A DNA stretch of 64,000 nt from Turneriella sp. (lineage in GTDB: Bacteria; Spirochaetota; Leptospiria; Turneriellales; Turneriellaceae): assembly GCA_019186965.1 (NCBI GenBank), contig JABARV010000010.1, forward strand, positions 1 to 64,000, read 5' to 3'. Both the position numbers and the translations under genes were made by a program. The stretch's first letter is position 1; every line of letters starts with the position of its first letter. Shown in pieces: positions 58,565 to 64,000 of this stretch. The notes under the pieces were generated by a model. That model did not search any database, was not told the origin of the DNA, and saw only the letters and a list, made by a program, of their open reading frames with translations.

Positions 58565-59341
58565 TTAAATTTCCGCAGGCTTAATTTGTGGGGGTAGAGG
58601 TAGTTTAAATGGTTTCATTGGCGGTTTACCTTTTATAACAAACGTACCCATACCCGAAGGAACCTCGACAGTTACTTTTTGTGCAGAGACATCAACCTGG
58701 CCTTCGTAGCAAGCAAGCCCTGAATTTTTTGCAGTGGCGTTTAGCTCAAAGATTGTTCCACGCACAGCGGCAACCGCAGCAGGTGTTCTGATGGCAAGAT
58801 GGCCACCAAACTTACGCATTCCCCCTGCCTGCGCTTGCAAGCGTCCGTTTTGCAAAGTAAAAATTAATTCTTTACTCGCTTTATCGACTTTGTTGACGAT
58901 GATATACGATTCTGGTTGTATGCGTAAAATTGCCGCATTTGCCAATTGCAAGTGTACGGTGGAGCGTACGCCCGTACGTACTTGGTCTTCGGAAAAAAGC
59001 CCAAGCTTTAAAAGGAGTTCTTTCCATTTGCGCTCCTGTGCGCGTGCATATTCTGCACTGCCCGATTTATAGATAACAACTGCCGCTGGTTTTTTTCCTA
59101 AATTTGCAGGGACTTTAAGCTTCATTCCCGGTTGGATTAAATTCGGATTTGCGATTTTATTATACTTGAGCAAGGCAGGCCACTGGCTTGGGTCCTCAAG
59201 ATACTGCTTTGAGATTTTGGCGAGAGTATCCCCCCGCTTTACTTCAACAATTTGCAGCTGCTCTCCAGCAGAATCTTGTGCCCAAGCCAAAGAAGCAATG
59301 GACAGGGCTAAAAAAAATAAAACCAAATTTTTGATTTTCAT
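58565..59341 (-). CDS. Exported LysM-FecR protein
   Basis: 258 residues. Signal peptide MKIKNLVLFFLALSIASLAW, cut after AWA. LysM peptidoglycan-binding domain (IVEVKRGDTLAKISKQYLED; NPNLIQPGMKLKVP), then a FecR domain (TGVRSTVHLQLANAAILRIQ; IRTPAAVAAVRGTIFEL) typical of spirochaetes, and a Pro-rich tail (KPFKLPLPPQIKPAEI). Periplasmic, wall-bound; probably structural or sensory. Confidence 0.88.
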   Translation of the reverse strand: MKIKNLVLFFLALSIASLAWAQDSAGEQLQIVEVKRGDTLAKISKQYLEDPSQWPALLKYNKIANPNLIQPGMKLKVPANLGKKPAAVVIYKSGSAEYARAQERKWKELLLKLGLFSEDQVRTGVRSTVHLQLANAAILRIQPESYIIVNKVDKASKELIFTLQNGRLQAQAGGMRKFGGHLAIRTPAAVAAVRGTIFELNATAKNSGLACYEGQVDVSAQKVTVEVPSGMGTFVIKGKPPMKPFKLPLPPQIKPAEI

Positions 59342-59347
59342 AAGTGT

Positions 59348-59376
59348 TAACTATTCTTTTATAGACGCTGAGTCAC
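59348..59376 (-). promoter_or_regulatory. Leaderless-type promoter of the LysM-FecR gene
   Basis: On the minus strand GTGACT (59376-59371), 17-bp spacer, TAGTTA (59353-59348), six bases, ATG 59341. Confidence 0.45.
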
Positions 59377-59421
59377 GCAAAAATAGGCCGAATGCTAAAG
59401 TTTTCTTAAAAGCTAAAAAAT

Positions 59422-60168
59422 ATGTTGAATATTCGAATTAACCGTAATCTTATCCAAGCGTTGGGTATCGCCATAGGGAGCGCTGCGCTATATTTTTTGC
59501 TCAACCACCTTACAGGTAACCGTCCTGGCATGTATTGGGGGACATTCTTCGACCACAGTATCCCGTTTACCCCGTGGGCTATTTTTGGATACGCATTGGG
59601 TTACGTATTCGTATTTGTGCCGTTTTTTCTTTTGGCGGACGAACTTCTCTTAAAAAAAATTTTTTTAGGATTTATTTTATGCACTATTCTTGCGCTCTTA
59701 ATTTTTCTTGTTTTTCCAAGTAGACTTCCACGCCATGGAATTCCTACGCAGGAAAATTTTTTTTACTGGAGCATAGCGCTAATTTACGTTACCGACAGAC
59801 CCGTAGCGGCTATCCCCAGCTTACTTGCACTCCATGCATTTTTTGCATCGTGGTGCGTTTTTGCTTTTTATAGAAAAATTGGTATAGCGCTTTTTGTCGC
59901 TTCTTTCCTTTTTGCGGTATCTGCCGTTGCGCTACGGGAACAAGTTGTATTGAGTATTGCGCTTTCATTCGCGATTGCGACGTTAATCTTTTTCTACTTA
60001 ATACGCCCTTTAATAAAGAACAAAAATACCGCCAAAATACACGAAACCAATGCGCTTATTTTTGCGCTTTGGAAAAAAATTGCAATCCTTTATGGTGGCA
60101 TTATTCTTGTTGGCTTTATTCTTTTTTTTGTCGGAGTACGTTTTTTGCCCGTTTTACCGGAGAACTAA
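59422..60168 (+). CDS. PAP2-like membrane protein (degenerate)
   Basis: 248 residues, six or seven helices. TFFDHSIPFTPWAIFGYALG and later RPVAAIPSLLALHAFFASW follow the plan of PAP2/inositol-phosphorylceramide-synthase-like enzymes (IPFxPxxxxxY; PSLHxxxA), but the His of PSLH is displaced (PSLLALH) and the third motif (normally STxxxxQHyxxD) is only ALREQVVLSIAL. It may be a phospholipid transferase or an inactive relative. Its stop overlaps the start of the next gene (TAATG), indicating coupled function. Confidence 0.55.
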   Translation: MLNIRINRNLIQALGIAIGSAALYFLLNHLTGNRPGMYWGTFFDHSIPFTPWAIFGYALGYVFVFVPFFLLADELLLKKIFLGFILCTILALLIFLVFPSRLPRHGIPTQENFFYWSIALIYVTDRPVAAIPSLLALHAFFASWCVFAFYRKIGIALFVASFLFAVSAVALREQVVLSIALSFAIATLIFFYLIRPLIKNKNTAKIHETNALIFALWKKIAILYGGIILVGFILFFVGVRFLPVLPEN

Positions 60169-61763
60169 TGAAAAACAAACTTAAAACACGCAACCCTGTA
60201 GGCTGGGGATACACCGAAGAAAAGATAACCCCAAAAGAAAAGGAAGCAGTTCTTAAAAATATGCAAGCAACTTTTCCAAAACTTACCTTTGAAGAAAACC
60301 CTACTTTAGACGCAAAACAAATTCCGTTAAATAAGTGTCGAACCGACATACCTTACTCCCTTGCAAATTTTGTTTCAAACACGCACGAGATACGGCTTTT
60401 GCATGCAGTTGGGCGCAGCTTTCGCGACTTGGCCAAACTCCGAGAAGTGCGGCCACTTGTTGCTCCCGATGTTGTCGCAGCACCTACAAGCCGCGCAGAG
60501 TTAATCCGGCTGCTGGAATGGGCTGCTAAAAATAACTTTGCTGTAATTCCCTTTGGTGGAGGTTCAAGCGTCGTAGGCGGAGTAAATCCCGAAGGGATGG
60601 ATGCGTTCAACGCAATTGTGACTGTCGACATGCAGCAGATGAACCGTGTTTTGTCGGTAAGCAAAAACGAACTTGTTGTGCACGCCGAAGCGGGGATTTT
60701 AGGGCCAGACCTCGATGCCGCGCTACGTCCCTATAAAATGCACACGCGTTACTTTCCGCAGTCTTTCCACCACAGTACCTTGGGTGGTTGGATTGCAACC
60801 CGAGGCGCAGGGCACAACAGTACAGTGCACCAAAAAATTGAAGAGCGTATCGAATCGGTTGCCGGAGTTTTAGCTGACGGAAGAGAGCACGAAACGCGTC
60901 CGCTTCCTGCGACAAGCGTTTTAATTGACCCTAAAAGCTATTGGACGGGAAGCGAAGGTATGCTTGGGTTTATTACCGATGCTCGGTTACGCGTATACCC
61001 ACTTCCCGAGTACCGAGGGTTTCGCGCCCTTTCTTTTAGTTCCTTTAGCGCTGCGCTTGAAGCAGCAAGGCACATTGCGCAATCAGAAATTTTTCCTGTA
61101 CAACTACGCGTTTTAGACGAAGACGAAAATGCGCAAACAGCGCGTTTGGCCGGTGTTGCCCCTACAAACGAAGCGCTACTTATTTTGGGAGATGAATCTT
61201 TATACCCTATTGTCGAAACACGGCTAAATTTAGCGGCGAATATTGCTACCCAGTGTGGTGGAAGAAAAAACGAAAGTGCATCGCGTCTTTTGCGCGAGTG
61301 GGTACGGATGTTTTTCCGCCAACCTTACTTGCGCGATATGCTTATAGACTACAGCATTATCGTCGATACATTTGAAACGGCGGTAGTGTGGGATAAAGCT
61401 CTGGAATTCCATAGCTATGTTAAAAGCGCTACGCAAGATGCACTCCAAGGGCTTTGCGGCGGAGGGCACGTTGGCTGCCGCGTTACGCACGTCTATAGCG
61501 ACGGGCTATGCCTTTACTACTCTTTTTATGGATTAGGAAAAAAAGGCGCCCTTGGTGAAATATGGAGTAAGATTAAACACCGCGCAAGCGAAGAAATTAT
61601 CCGGCGGGGAGGCACTATTAGCCACCACCACGCAATGGGACGCGACCACCGTACTTATGCACACGATGAGTTTTCATGTATACACCGCGAAACTCTCGTT
61701 GGCTTAAAAAAATCCCTCGACCCCAAAGGGATTATGAACCCAGGGCTTTGTGTCGCGCCGTAG
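60168..61763 (+). CDS. FAD-linked oxidase, alkyl-dihydroxyacetonephosphate synthase-like
   Basis: 531 residues from ATG 60168, overlapping the previous stop. FAD-binding-4 domain: VVAAPTSRAELIRLLEWAAK, IPFGGGSSVVGGV, and STLGGWIATRGAGHNST. C-terminal GGTISHHHAMGRDHRTYA supplies the His-rich active-site loop of alkyl-DHAP synthase (AGPS), which swaps the acyl chain of acyl-DHAP for a fatty alcohol to make ether lipids. Start FPxxxxEENPTLDAKQIPLNK-like region is also AGPS-type. Coupling to a PAP2-like membrane protein supports a lipid role. A D-lactate/glycolate oxidase identity is less likely. Confidence 0.82.
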   Translation: MKNKLKTRNPVGWGYTEEKITPKEKEAVLKNMQATFPKLTFEENPTLDAKQIPLNKCRTDIPYSLANFVSNTHEIRLLHAVGRSFRDLAKLREVRPLVAPDVVAAPTSRAELIRLLEWAAKNNFAVIPFGGGSSVVGGVNPEGMDAFNAIVTVDMQQMNRVLSVSKNELVVHAEAGILGPDLDAALRPYKMHTRYFPQSFHHSTLGGWIATRGAGHNSTVHQKIEERIESVAGVLADGREHETRPLPATSVLIDPKSYWTGSEGMLGFITDARLRVYPLPEYRGFRALSFSSFSAALEAARHIAQSEIFPVQLRVLDEDENAQTARLAGVAPTNEALLILGDESLYPIVETRLNLAANIATQCGGRKNESASRLLREWVRMFFRQPYLRDMLIDYSIIVDTFETAVVWDKALEFHSYVKSATQDALQGLCGGGHVGCRVTHVYSDGLCLYYSFYGLGKKGALGEIWSKIKHRASEEIIRRGGTISHHHAMGRDHRTYAHDEFSCIHRETLVGLKKSLDPKGIMNPGLCVAP

Positions 61764-63287
61764 CTATTCTACCACTGGAGGCGGTACAATACGTTCGGGC
61801 TTTGCCCAAGTGTTGAGTTTTTCGACCGTAGACCACTTTTCGGCAATTTGTACACGGCTAAACTCTTCTGTAAAAACGGCTTCGTTGTATGCAAGAGTCG
61901 TATCGTCGGGAAAAAGTGCACGGGCGCGGGAAAAAATTTCAGACGCTTCGTCGTAGCGCCCCAATTTGTGCGCATAAATCGCTGCTTCGTTGAGCACGGC
62001 TTTATCTTCCGAAAAATCTTCGAGGAGCGAAGCGACCTCCGCCCAAGCATCGTGTAGCATACCGCTCATAAGAAGGGCTCGTGCATAAAAAAGCCTATAG
62101 TTACGCATTTTTCGAAAAACTCCCAATACCGCAAAACAACGTACAGCATCGTTAAACCGCGCAAAAAGACAAAAATATTTGAAATAGTGTAAACGGTAAA
62201 TTAGGCGGGGTTTTTCTGCATCGCCAAAAAGCCACTCGCGTGTGTTTTCTGCACCCAAAATGGCATCAATTTTGGTGGCAAGTTCTTCCGGTAAATCCTC
62301 TTTCACAAAAACCGACGGGTTCGCTATATGGAAAAGTGCATCTGCAATTGTTTCGCAAGGCTGCTTTTCCACCCAAGCCGAAAGGCGTTCCGCATTTCCC
62401 GAATTGTACACACGCAACCAACGCGATGGGTTCATCCACTTGCGTAGCGTTTGCAAGTTAACGCGGTAAAGCCCTTCTTCAAAAATTGGATTTTCAACGG
62501 CGTTTTTATAAATACTACGGATGGGTAGCTTTTGCGCCAGTTCCAGTTCGTAAAATCGCAAAAAAGCCGTTGGCAAGATTTTTTGTAACTCTTCCCATTT
62601 TTTTGGCAAGATATTGGGCAAGGTATAAAGCTCAACCGCAGCGTAAAAGATTGGTTTTGACCAATGTTTCAACCCGGGTACTTCAAATACGGTAACTGGC
62701 TTTCCTACTATATCTTGAAACAAGAAACGTACAAGCTCTTTTTGCTCAGGAGGAATTTGTGCATGGCTAACTACCTTAAGAACAAATTCCTTGTAGCGAT
62801 TATCGGATAAATGCCAAAGTAACAGTGTCGCATAAAGTCCATTGACTGCAAGCCCAGCGCCAGTGTTACACAATTGCAAAATACTTTCTACGTCGACTCC
62901 TTTTGCTGCATCCACCAAATGTAAGCGGTGTATGCCTCCCGACTCGTCGAATGCAAATGGTGGAAGAAGCGCGTCGATTTTTCCCTCGGGAGAATGCCGT
63001 TCGTATATTCCCTGTGTCCAGGGGCTTGCGATATCTCCGATAGTCAGCTTTGCACGTTTAACACCGTATGCATCGGTTTTATTTTCTTCTGCGTTAGTTA
63101 CAGGCGCTTTTTCTTGTGACTTAGGGGTGTCTTTCGATGCGTTAGAAGAGGGCGAACGAAGGCGTTGCGTTTTTCGGATTGCAACTATTAGTGTCGTAAT
63201 CGCGATTGCAACTAAAACAATAAAAACAGAAAGAGCGATTAGGTACGGTTGATAATCATGCCAAAGCGTTGCAAATTTGATAGGCAT
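61764..63287 (-). CDS. Membrane-anchored TPR protein
   Basis: 507 residues. N-terminal helix YLIALSVFIVLVAIAITTLI, a polar linker (about 45-75), a long helical body and C-terminal TPR-like repeats (LSMSGMLHDAW-type ALLMSGMLHDAWAEVASLLE; AAIYAHKLGRYDEASEIFS). No enzyme motif. It starts 4 bp after the lon stop, so it is cotranscribed with lon. Function unknown; a scaffold at the inner membrane is possible. Confidence 0.65.
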   Translation of the reverse strand: MPIKFATLWHDYQPYLIALSVFIVLVAIAITTLIVAIRKTQRLRSPSSNASKDTPKSQEKAPVTNAEENKTDAYGVKRAKLTIGDIASPWTQGIYERHSPEGKIDALLPPFAFDESGGIHRLHLVDAAKGVDVESILQLCNTGAGLAVNGLYATLLLWHLSDNRYKEFVLKVVSHAQIPPEQKELVRFLFQDIVGKPVTVFEVPGLKHWSKPIFYAAVELYTLPNILPKKWEELQKILPTAFLRFYELELAQKLPIRSIYKNAVENPIFEEGLYRVNLQTLRKWMNPSRWLRVYNSGNAERLSAWVEKQPCETIADALFHIANPSVFVKEDLPEELATKIDAILGAENTREWLFGDAEKPRLIYRLHYFKYFCLFARFNDAVRCFAVLGVFRKMRNYRLFYARALLMSGMLHDAWAEVASLLEDFSEDKAVLNEAAIYAHKLGRYDEASEIFSRARALFPDDTTLAYNEAVFTEEFSRVQIAEKWSTVEKLNTWAKPERIVPPPVVE

Positions 63288-63291
63288 TAAA

Positions 63292-64000
63292 CTACATCGG
63301 TTGTGTTGTCGCGCCTGTTAAGTGTGTTGCGTAAAACGCGAGCCCTGCTTTTTCTTGAAACACAGAACTTCCTTGCACAAGCGCCAGAGCAATTACCTCA
63401 CGAACATGGCTTACAAAGTGGAATTGCATTTGTTGGCGGATACTTTGTGGAATTTCTATAAAATCTTTTTCGTTATCCCTGGGGCAAATTACGTGGGTGA
63501 TGCCACCACGAAATGCCGCGAGTACTTTTTCTTTTAGGCCGCCAATCGCAAGTACATTGCCGCGTAGCGTAACTTCTCCCGTCATTGCGATATGGCTGTA
63601 AACGCCGCGCTGCGTTAGCGCAGAAATTATCGCCGTGACGAGGGTAATCCCCGCCGATGGCCCGTCTTTGGGAATTGCGCCTTCAGGAACATGGATAAAA
63701 ATATCGTTTTTTTCAAAAAAGTCGAAGGTAAGCCCTAAGTGTGGCGCTTGCGAACGTACAAAACCTATTGCGGTGTTTGCCGATTCTTTCATTACATCGC
63801 CCAAATTTCCTGTAAGGGTAAGCTTCCCCTTGCCGTGCGCAAATGCGACTTCGATATTGAGTATATCTCCGCCGGCAGATGTCCATGCAAGCCCTGAAAC
63901 TTTACCAATGGGATTTTCTAATTCTTTACGCGTGTACAAATATTTTTGCGGACCTAAATAGCGGATAATCGACTGCTTATCCAAAACCTTGGAACCTTCT
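63292..64000 (-). CDS. lon: Lon protease, 3' part (cut by window edge)
   Basis: Only the C-terminal part, about 235 residues, is in the window; the frame runs off the right edge ([19 protein letters not shown]). It contains the S16 protease domain: [16 protein letters not shown], catalytic Ser in [14 protein letters not shown] and Lys in [11 protein letters not shown], with [15 protein letters not shown] between. The ATPase part lies outside. The C-terminus (about 50 residues after the proteolytic fold) is longer than in E. coli Lon and ends TGATTQPM. Confidence 0.95.
   Translation of the reverse strand, partial: EGSKVLDKQSIIRYLGPQKYLYTRKELENPIGKVSGLAWTSAGGDILNIEVAFAHGKGKLTLTGNLGDVMKESANTAIGFVRSQAPHLGLTFDFFEKNDIFIHVPEGAIPKDGPSAGITLVTAIISALTQRGVYSHIAMTGEVTLRGNVLAIGGLKEKVLAAFRGGITHVICPRDNEKDFIEIPQSIRQQMQFHFVSHVREVIALALVQGSSVFQEKAGLAFYATHLTGATTQPM

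Overview
The window looks like a chromosomal segment of a spirochaete of the Leptospirales type (a Leptospira/Leptonema/Turneriella relative or an uncultured lineage). This rests on family content read from the translated sequence, not on a database match: a lipoprotein ending in a DUF1554-like domain, an OmpL47-type beta-sandwich protein, a membrane sensor with HAMP, PP2C/SpoIIE and TPR parts, PEGA-domain and LysM-FecR proteins, and many exported proteins of unknown function. Genus and species cannot be fixed from this window.

Layout. 1-1880: a minus-strand tRNA region (Cys, Leu, Pro) broken up by two unrelated tandem-repeat arrays (193-bp and 53-bp units), with tatD starting inside or directly at the end of the tRNA-Leu gene. 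2000-11970: a GH18 protein, a transglutaminase-like protein, lpdA, selD, two tandem DUF4139-type exported proteins and a surface pair (TolB-like protein plus DUF1554 lipoprotein). 11990-14400: a decayed accessory island with a MITE-like element, higBA, a copy of the lipoprotein 3' end, mqsRA with mqsR cut by a second MITE-like element, a shrunken higA copy and a DUF4143 remnant. 14436-39950: mostly housekeeping genes (dnaE, rlmB-type, cysS, tRNA-Pro, mnmG, a DEAD-box helicase, glutathione peroxidase, sufE, sucC, ribD, cheW) mixed with signalling and envelope genes. 40037-43867: a TetR-controlled HlyD/FtsX/ATPase export operon. 43926-45910: a second island with two vapBC-type modules, long repeats and gene remnants. 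45922-49481: a second surface pair (TolB-like protein plus Pmp-like beta-helix lipoprotein). 49568-64000: S1/P1 nuclease, mnmH (selU), a tightly overlapping three-gene operon (C69 hydrolase, class III aminotransferase, kinase-fold protein), a single-protein fusion of an MNIO (DUF692) enzyme with a DUF2063 partner domain, LysM-FecR, a PAP2-like/alkyl-DHAP-synthase-like pair, a TPR protein and the 3' part of lon.

How genes work together. selD and mnmH supply selenium for 2-selenouridine at tRNA wobble U34, the same base that MnmG modifies. The two surface pairs are paralogous in their TolB-like member and each sits next to a large lipoprotein. The best candidates for undescribed biology are the C69/aminotransferase/kinase operon, the MNIO-DUF2063 fusion (with an unlinked Cys-rich exported peptide as a possible substrate), and a shared promoter layout in which a TTGAC-like box lies 34-35 nt before the start codon of a dozen genes. 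That spacing would put the transcription start at the start codon, meaning leaderless mRNAs.
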